A stretch of 64,000 nt of DNA from Myotis daubentonii (GCF_963259705.1 NC_081861.1:107972102-108036101); one strand, 5' to 3'. Counted from the stretch's first letter, positions 22,251 to 33,844 are shown. The notes: generated from the letters alone by a model not told the origin. Made by a program: numbers and translations.

Positions 22251-22690
22251 TCTATTATCATCTAATCTTTATAAGTACATGTATATATATGCATATACAA
22301 ACATTTAATGTGCTCTCCTTCAAATAATTTATCATAGGCAACTTTTTATATCAGTAGCATATTAAAAATTTTCACTCTTATAAAAAGCTATATAATATTC
22401 CAATTTATGGAAGCATTATAAAGCAATCTCCATATTGTTGAACATTGAAGGTCTGTATGCTTTTATCTATTTTAAGGAATGTTGCAACATAATCCCTAGT
22501 TATAGTTGCATTTTCAATATCCGTTATCATACTAAATGTATAACTTAAATGAAATTATATGCATCAAAATCTTTGAAAACAGTGAATAAAACGAATCCAA
22601 TGGATGCTTATAAATAAAAACTATTAAGCCTAAAATATTAAGTAGTACTGTTGTTTCATAAATAAGATTTTGTTTAAAAATAAAAATATT
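22251..22690. other. No gene recognised
   Basis: AT-rich sequence without a recognisable repeat or coding signal. Confidence 0.35.
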
Positions 22691-22910
22691 AGCTCTGCCT
22701 GGATTGGCTCAGTGGATAGAGCGTCTCCCTGCGGACTGAAGGTTCCCGGTTCGATTCCGGCCAAGGGCACATGCCCGGGGTGTGGACTCGGCCCCCAGTG
22801 TGGGGTATGCAGGCGGCAGCCAATTGGTGATTCTCTATCATCATTGTTGTTTCTATCTCTCTCCCTCTCCCTTCCTCTCTGAAATCAATAAAAAATATAT
22901 TTTAAAAAAT
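22691..22910 (+). mobile_element. Ves SINE, sense
   Basis: CTGCCTGGATTGGCTCAGTG, GGATAGAGCGTCTCCCTGCG and GGTTCGATTCCGGCCAAGGG give a well-preserved tRNA-like head. The body has a variant GGCAGCCAATTGGTGATTCT where most copies here have CAGCTGATCGATG, so it is a different Ves subfamily. The A-rich tail ends near 22,910. Confidence 0.92.
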
Positions 22911-23104
22911 AAAAAAATTAAAAATTTAAAGAATAAAAGTAAATTATTAAATTGAGTAGAACTATTGAAACAGGTATTACAGAGCAGAAAACGACCCAAT
23001 TACAAAGGAAAAACTGCACAATGAAAAATTGCAACTATACAAGTTGTTTAAATTTCATAGAAGCAATAAACATTGTGCAGTTGTCTGATAAAAGCTAGGA
23101 GAAA

Positions 23105-25900
23105 TAATTACAACAATGAAAGGAGAACCAAGATGGTGGCATAGGTAAACACCTGCCCTCAACACCTCCCACAACAACCACATCAAAATTGCAACTAAAA
23201 TACAGAACAACCATCATCCAGAACTGCCTGAAAGCTGGTGGAATGGAAGTTCTATAACTAGAGAAGTAAAGAAAAAAGCACATTGAGACTGATAGGATGG
23301 GTGGAGGCACAGAATGGGCTGGTCCAACATGGAGGGGTGCCATCTTTTTAATTGGGAGGGAGATCGTCTTTGCGGAGGCTGCCTGTGAGAAGCAAGGGGT
23401 CCCAGATCCACACCAGAGCCCCAGACCAGGGTCCCAGAGCTAGGAAGAGAAGTCTCCATAACTATGGGCTGTAAACACCAGCAGGAATTTTAGCAGAGTG
23501 ACATGAAAGCTACTGGAGACCCAGATGTTCCTTTTAAAGGGCCAGACCATGAACTTATTAAGATTCAATTCCTCTAACCCAGACACACATGAGGAGGAAC
23601 TGGATTGTCTGGCATCCAGGCAAGAACTTGGGGGCAGCTTTCTCCCAAGCGGGGGTGCTTGCAGGGGTCATTATTCCTGGGCTGGGACCTCCCTTGTTAC
23701 AGGCCTGACTGGCAGCCATATCTGAGTTTCCATCAGCATGGCCCACACTGTTTGCTCCACTGTGGTAATTCCCTGAGACACCTGCACCACTGAACTTGAA
23801 GCCCCATCCAAGCTTTTTGCAGCAGCTTTTCCATATGAATGGCCTGTCCTTGCTCAGGCTTCAGAGTTTGCTAAAATCTCTCAAACAAGCTGAAGCTGGT
23901 GTCAGCATGCTCCAAACCTACCAATAAAAGGCCTAAGACTTGGCACCAGCCTGCCTTGCTTCACAGCTGGGCCTCACGTGGGCACCTCCAAGCCCAATAC
24001 AAATAGCACCAATCTTCAGATCCCTCTGTAGATCCTGTGGGGGACCCCAGACAGTGGTTGACTTTGAACCTCCCTGGAGGCCCTAGAGCCAGTGCACCCA
24101 GTGGACAGCTTCAGACCATAACAGATTACAACTCTACACATCCATAAGCAACACACTCAAGGGGCAGATTCAGTGAGCAACAAAGCTCCACTGAAGCAAG
24201 TCCTGCTCCATAGGGGTGTTTCCTGCACAGCAATAATCCCACTGTAGTTGAAGTTGGTCTTCACAACCAATTGGCTTGGAGGTCAATTCCTCACAGAGAT
24301 GACAATAGCAATCAAGACTCAACTACAAGACTGCACATAGCCCACACAGGGGCACACCTAGAGTGCCCAGTTCAGGTGACTGGGGAGGCTGAGCCACTGG
24401 GCCCTACAGAACACCTACTATAGAAGGCCACTCACCCAATCCCAGGAGACATAGAAGCTCTATCTAGTACATGGAAACAAACACAGGGAAGCAGCCAAAA
24501 TGTAAGACAAAGAAACATGTCAGTAGTGAAAGAAATGGAAACAAGCTAACTACTGGATACAGAGTTTAAAACCATGATTATAAGGTTACTCAAGGATCTT
24601 TATGAGACTTTCAAGGTTCTTAGTGGGACTAAGACATGAAAAAGGACCAGTCAAAAATTAAGCATACACTAACTGAATAAAGAATAATTTATAGGGATTC
24701 CACAGTAGAGTAGAGGATTCTGAGAATCAAATCAATGATTTGGATTATGAGGAAGCAAAAAATGCCTAATCAGAGGAGCAAAAAGAAAAAAAAGAATCCA
24801 AAAATATGAAGATAGTGTAAGGAGCCCCTGGGACAACTTCAAGTGTACCAACATTCGCATTATGGGGATGTCAGAAGGAGAAGAGAAGGATCAAGATATT
24901 GAAAATCTATTTGAAGAAATAATCATAGAAAACTTCCCCTACCTGGTGAAAGAAATAGACTTACAAGACTAGGGAGCACAGAAAGTCCCAAACAAGAGGA
25001 ACACAAAGAGGCCCACACCAAGACACAACATAATTAAAATGCTAAGGGCTAAAGTCAAAGAGAGAATCTTAAAAGCAACAAGAGAAAAGCAGTTACCTAC
25101 AAGAGAGCATCCATATGACTGTCAAGCTATTTTCTCAACAGAAACTTTGCAGGCCAGAAGGGAATGGCAAGAAATATCCAAAGTGATGAATAGCAAGGCA
25201 AGAAAAAGCTAGAGTTCATCACCACCAAACAAGTATTACATGAAATGTTGAAGGGTATTCTTTTTTTAAAAAAAAAAAATATTTTATTGATTTTTTACAG
25301 AGAGAAAGGGAGAGAGATAGAGAGTTAGAAACATCGATGAGAGAGAAACATTGATCAGCCGCCTCCTGCACATCTCCTACTGGGGATGTGCACACAACCC
25401 AGGTACATGCCCTTGACCGGAATCGAACCCGGGACCTTTCAGTCCTCAGGCCGACGCTCTATCCACTAAGCCAAACCGGTTTCGGCTGAAGGGTATTCTT
25501 TAAAAAGAGTAAGAAGAAGAAGAAGAAAACAAGATAAAAAATATGAACAATAAAATGGCAATAAATACATATCTATCTAATCAAAATAAACAAATAATAA
25601 ATCTAATGACTAAAACAAACTGGTGAATAAAATTGAATCAGAGGCATGGAAACATGGAGCAGACTAATGATTCTCAGAGAGAAGGGGAGAGAAGGGGTGG
25701 GAAGAGATTCACCAAAGATCTTAAATATGAACACAGAAAGTAGGGTGGTGAAGGCCTGTTGTGGGATGGGGAACCAAGCAGAGGGGGACAATGGGGTGGT
25801 CCTCAGTGCTCCAGGTAGGATTGGGAAAGAATGGTGGAGATGGTCTGATAGCCTGAGAGTTTCCAAGGTATTTGAGAGCTTTGATAAGTAGTTGGGGGAA
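23105..25900 (+). mobile_element. HAL1 (half-L1), older copy, sense
   Basis: The element begins AGGAGAACCAAGATGGTGGC and has a long 5' UTR. ORF1-like sequence follows at about 24,490-25,260 (GAAAATCTATTTGAAGAAAT, CTGTCAAGCTATTTTCTCAA). It then passes directly to a 3' UTR (AGAAGAAGAAGAAAACAAG, GGCATGGAAACATGG) without any ORF2. This layout matches the copies at 42 and 56 kb and defines HAL1, an L1-derived family coding only for ORF1p and using L1 machinery in trans. A Ves SINE interrupts it at 25,262-25,487. The 3' end, near 25,900, is uncertain. ORF1 has several stops. Confidence 0.8.
25262..25487 (-). mobile_element. Ves SINE, antisense, with target duplication
   Basis: Read on the minus strand it starts CCGAAACCGGTTTGGCTTAG and carries GGTTCGATTCCGGTCAAGGG and a CAATGTTTCTCTCTC body. 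The 3' tail is the T-run at the left. TGAAGGGTATTCTTT occurs on both sides. It is among the best-preserved Ves copies here and lies inside the HAL1 3' region. Confidence 0.93.
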
Positions 25901-26365
25901 GAATGGAATCTCCACTAGGGATATAGTAGTAGCCCAACTAGATTTATGATCTGTTGCTTCAGACTGACCTGGACCCTTGACTTTACAGGGTCACCAGGTC
26001 AAGTTTTGACTCTTACTGACTTTTAATGAGTGTGGACAGACACCAAGAGGCTTGGCAGCCTGAATAAAATTAGCCCACATACCTTGTTTTGTATTCTTTA
26101 ATACAGAAGCTAAAACAATTGTGTAATATATATGTATTCAAAATATTAATATAAGATGTAAGAGGAATTTTGGAGAAATAAATATGAAAATGTTAGCATT
26201 CTGATTACAAATTGTTAAAGAAATCAAAAAAAAGAATCCTAATCTGAGATCCCAGTAGATATGTAGATGAAGGAACATACTATTTACCAAGAGAAGAAAT
26301 ACAAATAATAAAGGACATGATTAATAACATCAATAAAGGTAGCAATATAAAAATCATTAAAATAG
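25901..26365. other. No gene recognised
   Basis: Unassigned sequence between the HAL1 3' end and a Ves SINE. The right edge (AAAATCATTAAAATAGCC) serves as the SINE target duplication. Confidence 0.35.
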
Positions 26366-26585
26366 CCGAAACCGGTTTGGCTCAGTGGATAGAGCGTCGG
26401 TCTGCGGACTGAAAGGTCCCAGGTTTGATTCCGGTCAAGGGCATGTACCTGGGTTGCGGGCATATCCCCAGTAGGAGATGTGCAGGAGGCAGCTGATCGA
26501 TGTTTCTCTCTCATCGATGTTTCTAACTCTCTATCTCTCTCCCTTCCTCTCTGTAAAAAAATCAATAAAATATATTTTTAAAAAA
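26366..26585 (+). mobile_element. Ves SINE, sense, with target duplication
   Basis: CGAAACCGGTTTGGCTCAG, GGATAGAGCGTCGGTCTGCG and CCGGTCAAGGGCATGTACC mark the head, and CAGCTGATCGATGTTTCTC the body. An AAAATCATTAAAATAGCC-like duplication is repeated after the tail as AAAATCATTGAAATAACC. Its head matches the copy at 25,262, so the two belong to the same subfamily. Confidence 0.93.
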
Positions 26586-27029
26586 TCATTGAAATAACCA
26601 CTATCCTCTAAAATTATATATACCCTATCTAATAAAAGACAAAAAGGGTAATTGACCATAACTTCGCTACACTTCCCATTGGCTAATCAGGGTGATATGC
26701 AAATTAACCTCCAACAAAGATGGCAGTTAATTTGCATATGTAGACTCCAAGTGGTGGAGCGAAGCCAAACGTACCTGAAGCTGGCCAAGCAGTGAGGCCT
26801 CACACCCCCAGGATCAGTGGAGCCACTCACGCCCCTGGGATCAGCAGAGCCGCGAGGCCTCACACCCCCAGGATCAGTGGAGCCACTCACGCCCCTGGGA
26901 TCAGCTGAGCCGCGAAGCCTGACGGCTGTGGGGGGCTCTGGCCGGAGTCCAGCCAGAGCGAAGGCCTGGGTCCCGGGTTCCAGAGGAAAACTGGTGCCAG
27001 CAGCCAAGGGAAGGGAAGGCCTATATATA

Positions 27030-27498
27030 TTAGAGACCTGGTGCACAAAATTTTGTGCACTCGGGGGGGGGGGAGCATCCCTCTGCCCGGCCTGTGCCCT
27101 CTTGCAGTCTGGGACCCCTCGGAGGATGACCACCTGCTGGCGTAGGCCTGCTCCCTGGGGGATTGGGCCTAAGCTGGCAGTCAGACATCCCTCTGGCAGC
27201 CTGAGATCCCTCGGGGGATGCCCACTTGCCAGCGGGGAGCAGGCCTAAGCTGCAGTTGGACATCCTTAGCACTGCTGAGGAGGCGGGAGAGGCTCCCACT
27301 ACCACCGTTGTACTGGCAGCCATCAGCCTGGCTTGTGGCTGAGCAGAGCTCCCCCTGTGGGAGCGCACTGACCACCAGGAGGCAGCTCCTGCATTGAGCA
27401 TCTGCCCCTTGGTGGTCAGTGTGTGTCGTAGTGACCAGTCATTCCCAGTAGATCTGCTGTTAGGGTCAATTTGCATAATAACCTTTTATTATATAGGA
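27030..27498 (-). mobile_element. HeliBat-type non-autonomous Helitron, antisense
   Basis: The left edge has the Helitron 3' end in reverse: TTAGAGACCTGGTGCAC followed by the complementary hairpin GTGCACAAAATTTTGTGCAC, with CTAG decayed to TTAG. The right edge CTTTTATTATATAGGA is the reverse complement of the TCCTATATAATAAAAG 5' terminus. The interior contains GCACTGACCACCAGGAGGCAG, a block common in bat Helitrons. It encodes no Rep/helicase protein. Frames at 26,817-27,248 and similar are GC-rich artefacts. Confidence 0.8.
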
Positions 27499-27499
27499 G

Positions 27500-27960
27500 T
27501 AACTGTCCAGCCTGGGTGAGGGGCTGATGGCTGTTTGCAGGCTGGCCACAGCCCCTTCAGGGTGGGGGTCCCCGCTGGGGTGCCTGTCCAGCCCGAGTGA
27601 GGGGCTCATTGCTGTTTGCAGGCTGGCCAAGCCCCCCAGCAGGGGCCCTCACCCTATGAGGGTGTGGCCAGCTTGGGTGAGTGGCTGATGGCTGTTTTCA
27701 GGCTGGCCATGGCCCCTTCAGGGTGGGGATCCCCGCTGGGGTTCCTGGCCAGCCTGGTGAGGGGTTGATGGCTGTTTGCAGGCTGGCCACAGCCGCTTGA
27801 GGGTGGGGGGTTCTGCTGGGGTGCCTGGCCATCTGGGTGAGGGGCTGATGACTGTTTTCAGGCTGGCTAAGCCCCTCAGGGGGACCCTCACCCCATGAGG
27901 GTGTGGCCAGCCTGGGTGAGGGGCTAATGGCTGTTTGCCACCCAAGCTCCCAGTGGAGGC
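27500..27960. repeat. GC-rich tandem array inside a Helitron
   Basis: Units of roughly 110-130 bp repeat about three and a half times. Each contains GTGAGGGGCTGATGGCTGTT, TGCAGGCTGGCCA and a CCTTCAGGGTGGGG or CCTCACCC(C/T)ATGAGGG block. Units differ by small indels. Confidence 0.75.
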
Positions 27961-28219
27961 TGGCTGGAAGCAGGTATCTGGGATTTATTTGTCTTCTATA
28001 ATTGAAATTTTGTTGCCATGAGTGGAGGCCACAGCCGGCTCACGGCAGGAGGGAAGCTTGGCTTCCTCCATCGCCGGGGCAACTAAGCCTCCTGCTTGCT
28101 CCAGCTCTGTGGCTGCTGGCTGCCATCTTGGTTGGGTTAATTTGCATATAGTCACTCTGATTGGCTGGTGGGTGTGGCTTAGGGCATAGCAAAGACATGG
28201 TCAATTAGCATCTTTGTCT

Positions 28220-28226
<7 letters not shown>

Positions 28227-28250
<24 letters not shown>

Positions 28251-28313
28251 CCCAACTTTGCTATGCACATTATTTATCAGCATTATGTTATATATATGTA
28301 CCTTTTATATTAC
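28227..28313. repeat. (TA)n run and spacer between two Helitrons
   Basis: About eleven TA dinucleotides are followed by unassigned AT-rich sequence up to the next Helitron end. Confidence 0.8.
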
Positions 28314-29348
28314 ACTAGTGGCCCGGTGCACAAAATTTGTGCACATTAAGAGGGGATTAGAGGAAATATTTTAATATTGCTATTTGCCCTTTCTCTATAA
28401 TAGAAGTGTCAGAGATGAAAGAAAATTAGTAAAAAGTATATGAAAATCTTCCTCCTGTCAGAGTCTGGGGTACATCACGGGACTGAGAGTCAAGTCCCTG
28501 CCCACCCACATGAGACTCAAAATTGTGCAAGACCCAGACCTGGCCGCCCCCCATTGGGCTAGATCCAGACCTGGCTGGTCCCACCCTTATCAAGCCCTGC
28601 CAGGTGGTGGGCATAGCCTGAGGTCCCCCAGCCCAGGCCAAGGCAGGGGGCATGCCTGGAGTTCCCCCGTAAAGCCCCATCAGGTGGGGGACTTGGTCTG
28701 AGATCCCCTGTCAAGCCCTGCTAAGCGGGGGGCATGGCCTGAGGTGCCCTGTCAAGTTCTGCTGGGCGGGGGGGCGCAGCCTCAGGTTCCCCTGCCCAGT
28801 GCCCGATGGGGGGTACAGCCTCAGGTCCCCCATCAAACCCCACCAGAAGGGGGACACAGCCTCAGGTCCCCTGTCAAGCCTCACTGGGTGGGGGGCATGG
28901 CCTGAGGTCCCCTGGCCCAGAGCGAGGGGAACAGAGCAGCCTGTGTCCCCTGGCCCAGCACTGGGGTCGGGGAGAGCACCTTGAGGTCCCCTGTCAAGCC
29001 CCTCCAGGCCGAGGGCATGGCTTCAGGTCCCCTGGCCCAGTGCCAGGGCAGGGAGTGCAGCCTCAGGTCCCCCATCAAGCCCTGCCTGGTAGGGGGCACG
29101 GCCTAAGGTCCTCTGGCCTGGCGCTGGGGCAGGGAGCGTGGCCTGAGGTCCCATGTCAAGCCCTGCCAGGTGGGGGACGTCGCCTGAGGTCCCCTGTCAA
29201 GCCCTATGGGGGCAGGGAGGGCGCAGCCTCAGGTCCCTGCTGATTGCTCGTTAAGCCTCGTTACAGGAACTTGGCCTCTGCTGTGGGTGCAGCCATCTTT
29301 GTGGCAGAGTGATGGTCAATTTGCATATTCCCTCTTTATTATATAGGA
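28314..29348 (-). mobile_element. HeliBat-type non-autonomous Helitron with internal minisatellite, antisense
   Basis: On the plus strand it begins CTAGTGGCCCGGTGCAC with the hairpin GTGCACAAAATTTGTGCAC (the reversed 3' end) and finishes TTTATTATATAGGA (the reversed 5' end). The final CTAG is intact at 28,314-28,317, preceded by A, as expected for insertion between A and T. Most of the interior is a GC-rich array (28,500-29,245). It has no helicase gene, so its transposition relied on an autonomous HeliBat elsewhere. Confidence 0.88.
28500..29245. repeat. Minisatellite of about 55-65-bp units within the Helitron
   Basis: About twelve imperfect units repeat the pattern CCCTGTCAAGCCCTGCCAGG, GTGGGGGGCATGGCCTGAGG, sometimes with CCTGGCCCAGTGCCAGGGCA. 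The long plus-strand frame 28,806-29,243, rich in repeated RSPG/SGP peptides, comes from this array and is not a gene. Confidence 0.85.
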
Positions 29349-29874
29349 TAGCCAATGGCAAACCATAAACATATTTCAAACTTAGTATTGGTACTTAAAT
29401 TCAAATTTCTGTATTACAATCAAGTTGCCTTAATGAATTTTATATCTAAGGACTATAGCTTCAATTAATTTATGGATGAGTCTGACAAACAAATAAATAA
29501 AATGACATTATGCAGTAACATTTACTTCAGGAGGTACAGAGTCCACAAAGGAAATTGTCTCAGGGATACCTTACTAAGGCATATTTCAAGATTGTTAATT
29601 GCTTGTCTCATATCCAACCCTGGTTACAACACATACTGACATACTGGTAGAGATTCAATTTTTTTTTATCTTACTCCAATCTTAAAGGAAGTATTTAATT
29701 TGTATCTCACAGGCCTAATTATTGGAGATGTGGCCAAAGATAGAGGGCAGAAATTTAGTATTTTTTTAAGAACCTACTCTGTTTTGGACTAAATACTTTT
29801 TTAACAAAGAAAAATATAGTATCTCTCTTTTTGACTCTTTGAATCTTTGTTGTCTGATAATGCTGCATGAATTC
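29349..29874. other. No gene recognised
   Basis: AT-rich sequence without a recognisable feature. Confidence 0.35.
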
Positions 29875-30190
29875 CTATAATAACCTTAAATTGGTCTCTC
29901 TACCTCTAAATTCATGTCTCCCACACTCCTACCTTCACTCTTCCCAACCATCCATTGTACTAGCACCAGATTTATCTTTTCAAAACATCATTTTTATTTG
30001 CAAGGAGTATGCTCAAAGCTCTCTAGTATCACCATTCTTCTGCATAATCAAGTTGAACTCCTTAGCCTTACTTTCAAGTACCTGGTACTTTGACATCAAT
30101 ATTATCTTTATTTGATTGTACCTCCTCTAATCCCCTTCCCAACTCCCACTCCACTGAACTTTTCAGCCCATGGATTTCTTATTATGGCTA
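29875..30190 (+). repeat. L2-like ancient LINE fragment
   Basis: Motifs resembling an ancient mammalian LINE2-type repeat follow in order: ATCCATTGTACTAGCACCAG, TTTATCTTTTCAAAACATC, CTCAAAGCTCTCTAGTATC, AAGTTGAACTCCTTAGCC and CAAGTACCTGGTACTTTGAC. The match is strongly diverged and no frame survives. Confidence 0.55.
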
Positions 30191-30359
30191 TTGAATATTA
30201 TAAAGAAATCTGAAAACTTCTTTCTAACTTAGGATAATAATGAACTCTACTGGTATCTTTTAAATAGGTTACTTGCTGGATCAAACAAAAATATAGTGTT
30301 CATTTATTATTTTGTAATAACATTGACATTTCATGTTTTATGCTTTAAAGAAAAACCAA

Positions 30360-30836
30360 CTCCCTTCTCCTTTCTAGTCCCATGGCCTTAATACCATCTT
30401 AATGCCAAGAAACTTCAACTTTATATCTGTAGCCTTTCCTCTGAGTTCCATACTCATATTTTCACTGTCTACTTGGCATCCCCACCTGGCCTAATAGGAA
30501 GCTCAAACTGAAGATAACCAAAATAAAACCTTAATTTCTTTTTGAAGAATCCTTTACCTGCTTCAGTCTCCTCCAGCACAAATACTACTACATTTCTTCC
30601 TTACAATTGCTCAGGAAAGCAACATTTTTTAATCTTTATTGCTGAGAGTATTACAGATATCTCCCCCTGTTTTTCTTTCATAGTCCACATATAATCTATC
30701 AGCAAGCCCTGTAAGTAATTCATTTAAAATTTTTTTGAATTAATTTACTACTATCTCCAACTCTATTGTTCTTGTCCAAGTCACTGTTATTTCTCTTCTG
30801 GACTACCACAAAAATCTACTAACTAGTCTCCCCATG
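30360..30836 (+). repeat. Ancient mammalian interspersed repeat, family unassigned
   Basis: Phrases such as CTTTATATCTGTAGCCTTTC, CACTGTCTACTTGGCATCCC, TAGGAAGCTCAAACTGAAG and CTGGACTACCACAAAAATC recur in old mammalian repeats. I recognise the pattern but cannot assign a family with confidence. Confidence 0.45.
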
Positions 30837-31433
30837 TGTTATAGACTGAATTGTGTCATTACCTCTAAATCCAAATGTTGCAATGTTAACACTTAGTACC
30901 TCACAATGAGACTATATTTGAAGTTAGAGTCTTTGAAGAGGTGACTAAATTAAATTGACATAATCCAATATGACCAGTAGCCTTATAAAAAGAGGAGATT
31001 AGGTCACAGACATATACAGAGGGAAGATCATGTGAAAACCGTTAAAAGGAAACCATCTAAAAACCAAGGAGAAAGGCCTCATAAGAAATCATCCCAAACT
31101 AATACTGTGATTTTAGACTTTGACCCTCTGGAATTGTGAAAAAAGTAACTTTCTTTTGTTTAAACCCGTGGTCGGCAAACTGGGGCTCGCGAGCCACATG
31201 CGGCTCTTTGTCCCCTTGAGTGTGGCTCTTCCTAAGCCTTAGGAGTACCCTAATTAAGTTAATAACAATGTACCTACCTATATAGTTTAAGTTTAAAAAA
31301 TTTGGCTCTCAAAAGAAATTTTAATCGTTGTACTGTTGATATTTGGCTCTGTTGACTAATGAGTTTGCCGACCACTGGTTTAAACCATTCAGTCTGTGGT
31401 ACTTGGTTATAACAGCCATGGCAAACTAACACA
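30837..31433 (+). mobile_element. MaLR (MST/MLT1-like) LTR, split by a hAT
   Basis: TGTTATAGACTGAATTGTGT, GTAGCCTTATAAAAAGAGGA, GAGGGAAGATCATGTGAAAA, CAAGGAGAAAGGCCTCATAA and CAGTCTGTGGTACTTGGTTA follow the MaLR LTR consensus through to AAACTAACACA. A hAT MITE (31,166-31,377) was later inserted in the TTGTTTAAACC block. MaLRs are ancient ERVL-related elements; this is a solo LTR with no adjoining interior. Confidence 0.85.
31166..31377 (+). mobile_element. Non-autonomous hAT (TGGTCGGCAAAC family), short form
   Basis: The ends are inverted repeats: CCGTGGTCGGCAAACTG (first bases changed from CAG) and GTTTGCCGACCACTG. The perfect 8-bp duplication GTTTAAAC flanks it (31,158-31,165 and 31,378-31,385). 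The interior CCACATGCGGCTCTTTG and ATTTGGCTCTCAAAAG is shared with the longer copy at 62,158. It has no transposase. Confidence 0.92.
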
Positions 31434-31439
31434 TTGTAT

Positions 31440-31830
31440 ACTGATTTTCTATTACTGCATATGAAATTACCAAAATTTAGCATCTTAAAACAGTACTCAT
31501 TTATTAGGTCACAATTTTGTAGGTCATAAATCTGGTATGGCATGACAGAGTTCTCTGCTCTGAGTATCACAAAATTTCAGTTGGACTGAGTCCTAGTCTG
31601 GAGGCTCTGAGGGACAATCCACTTCCAAGTTTATTCTTGTTGGCAGGATTCAGATCTTTGTGGTTTAGGAATGAGGTCTCCATTTCCTTTCTGGCTGCCA
31701 GCCAAGGACAGCTCTGAGGTCCCAGATGTAGTCTGCATTTATTGCCAAGTGGCTCTTCCATCTTCAGGTCAGCAATAGAACACAAACCCTCCTCCACCAA
31801 ATGTTTAGCTTTTTGTTTCCTTTTTTTACT
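31440..31830. repeat. Probable ancient repeat, family unresolved
   Basis: TTTCTATTACTGCATATGAA, AATTTAGCATCTTAAAACAG and CACAATTTTGTAGGTCATAA resemble a common ancient mammalian repeat pattern (an ATTACCACAAATTTAGCAGC-like core). I cannot name it with confidence. Confidence 0.4.
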
Positions 31831-32880
31831 TTGAGGGTACATTTATTAAAACTGGGGATAGTGAAACAAGGAAGGATTTAGCATAGAAGCAATAGGAAAG
31901 CCTGGGCTGGGCCGGGCTGCTTTGGTTTTCTAAAAATGTTATAGGAAAGAAATTCAATCAAGGTGGGGCTGCTTTAGTTTACTGTGAATTATGGAAAAGG
32001 AGGCCTTAGATATGCCCATAGATCTTCTGGTTGCAAGTCTAATAGGGTCCCATAGAATTTAGGAGATGCTTGCCTGTGGGGGATGAAGTGGAGGAAGGGA
32101 AAGGCATGCTCCCAGGAGGGAAAGCATTTGCTGGGATTTTTGTCTTGAGGGTTTTTCTCTCTCTCTCAGGTGGGAATCTTAGGGGAGGGTTTCAGCAGAA
32201 TATTCATCAGTTTTCCCCGGTGTGTTCTTTCAGGGTTGTGGTATTTACTGATTACTCAGTTCCAGAGCTGGCGGTCATTAATCATTGCAACTGGTAATAT
32301 CTCCGGCTTTCAGACAAAACTTTGTTTTTTAAGGGCTCACCTGATTATATCAGATCTATGCAAATAATCTCTCTATCTTAAGGTGAGCTGATTTGGGACA
32401 TTAGTACATCTGCAAAACACCTTCACAACATCACTTTGATTATATTTAGATTGAATAACTGATGGAAAGTATGTCTACTTCAGAGGCTAGAAATCTTGGA
32501 GAGCCATATTAGAATTCTGCCTCTGTTCAGCACATGATTTGCCTAAGAGACTTTAAAAAATGTTTTATTGTTGCATGTATAAGATAAAATGACTGCTGTG
32601 TGTTTAGTCCATATTAGCTAAAATTGGATTCCTAGCTTTTTAAAAAAAGAGACAAATGTGAAACATTGTGGTATAATGAAAATATCCAATGATTTAGAGT
32701 CTTGATACCTGGACTTTGTCTTATGAATTGGGTGATCTTAGTAAAGTAGCAACCTCCTTGTTGAGAGACATACAATTGATTAAGAGACAGACAGAAACAA
32801 ATTAAAAAGAGACAAAGAATTTTAAGAAACAAGGGGATACAAAAACTATCCATTCCTTTTATGACCCCCAAATACACACA

Positions 32881-32913
<33 letters not shown>

Positions 32914-33752
32914 GAAATACAGTGTATGTACAGAGACAAAGAGAATAAAAGAGTGATAGGAAATTAGGAATGAATATTTCTGTCTTGTATTCTTTTGCAA
33001 TATAAGGCCTAAGATATCTTACTAAATTAGTTTGTAGCATGGCCATTTAAAAGGCTATTGTCTTTGGGTAAAGGAAATGTTTCCCATCCTCACTTCATTT
33101 TTAAATTTAGTTGAAATCTCATGAACCTTACATGCTAGAATATAAGCTCTGTGAGGACATAACATTTTTGTTTGCTTTGTTCACTGATAAAATTTAGACA
33201 TTTGGGGGAAATTGCCTTTAAGTTTAGTTTCTTGATGTTTATGGAGGTAATATTTTTCTATGCAAAGTAATAATGTGAATACATTTTTGACAAGATTAAG
33301 TTACCCTCAAATAACAAAGGCATATTTAATAGCACTAACTACCTTTCAAACATTGGCTATGATAATTTAAAACTCTCTTTTAAAAATCTAGTCACTAAAT
33401 CAAATCCTATATAAAGTATTTTATAATTTACAGCTATATTTAATGGCTATAAAATTGCAAGTTATAAGCTATGTTTCTTTTAAAATAATTTATAATCATT
33501 TTTATATGTTCATATTCACATTTCCAACTGATCCAGAGAAGAGCTGGTTCATTATCTGTTAAAGTAAAAATATTGACTGAACTTCAGTTAAAGTGGCAAA
33601 ATTTAGCCTGGTGTAATGTTTATGTGAATATGTAAATATATTTAATTCATTGGTAATATGAATAATTTAATGTTCCATTTACTCAAAAGCAACTTAAAGC
33701 TCTATGTAAACACTTAGAACATTTAGCTTGTGAAATTTAACTTTACACCTGT
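31831..33752. other. No gene recognised; contains an (AC)n microsatellite
   Basis: No exon or named repeat is evident apart from about fifteen AC units at 32,881-32,911. Short frames at 32,070-32,367 (plus) and 32,632-33,046 (minus) lack domains, and the minus-strand VCVCVC tract is a product of the microsatellite. Confidence 0.4.
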
Positions 33753-33844
33753 AGTAGTCTCCCCTTATCAGTGATTTTATTTTCCATGGTTTCAGTTACT
33801 CATGGACAATCACAGTCCAAAAATATTAAATAAAAAATTCCAAA

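Larger units (their letters stand above)
26621..28226. mobile_element. Helitron-type element with 5'-like ends at both sides (head-to-head)
   Basis: The left end CCCTATCTAATAAAAGAC, followed by TGGTAATTGACC-like, ATTGGCTAATCAGGGTG and ATGCAAATTAACC motifs, is the 5' end of a bat Helitron. The same series appears in reverse complement at about 28,105-28,226 (GGTTAATTTGCATATAG, CTGATTGGCTGGTGGGTG, GGTCAATTAGCATC, GTCTTTTATTAAT). No HeliBat 3' hairpin belongs to this pair. A second Helitron (27,030-27,498) and a GC-rich array (27,500-27,960) lie between. It is either a composite of two truncated Helitrons or an element with inverted 5' ends. Confidence 0.65.

Noticed and set aside
26687..27476. 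Several overlapping 140-150-codon frames on both strands
   Set aside because: They lie in GC-rich Helitron sequence, have no domains and cross element boundaries.
28806..29243. A 145-codon plus-strand frame rich in Gly, Pro and Arg
   Set aside because: It coincides with the GC-rich minisatellite inside a Helitron. Overlapping frames on both strands are also open, as expected from composition.
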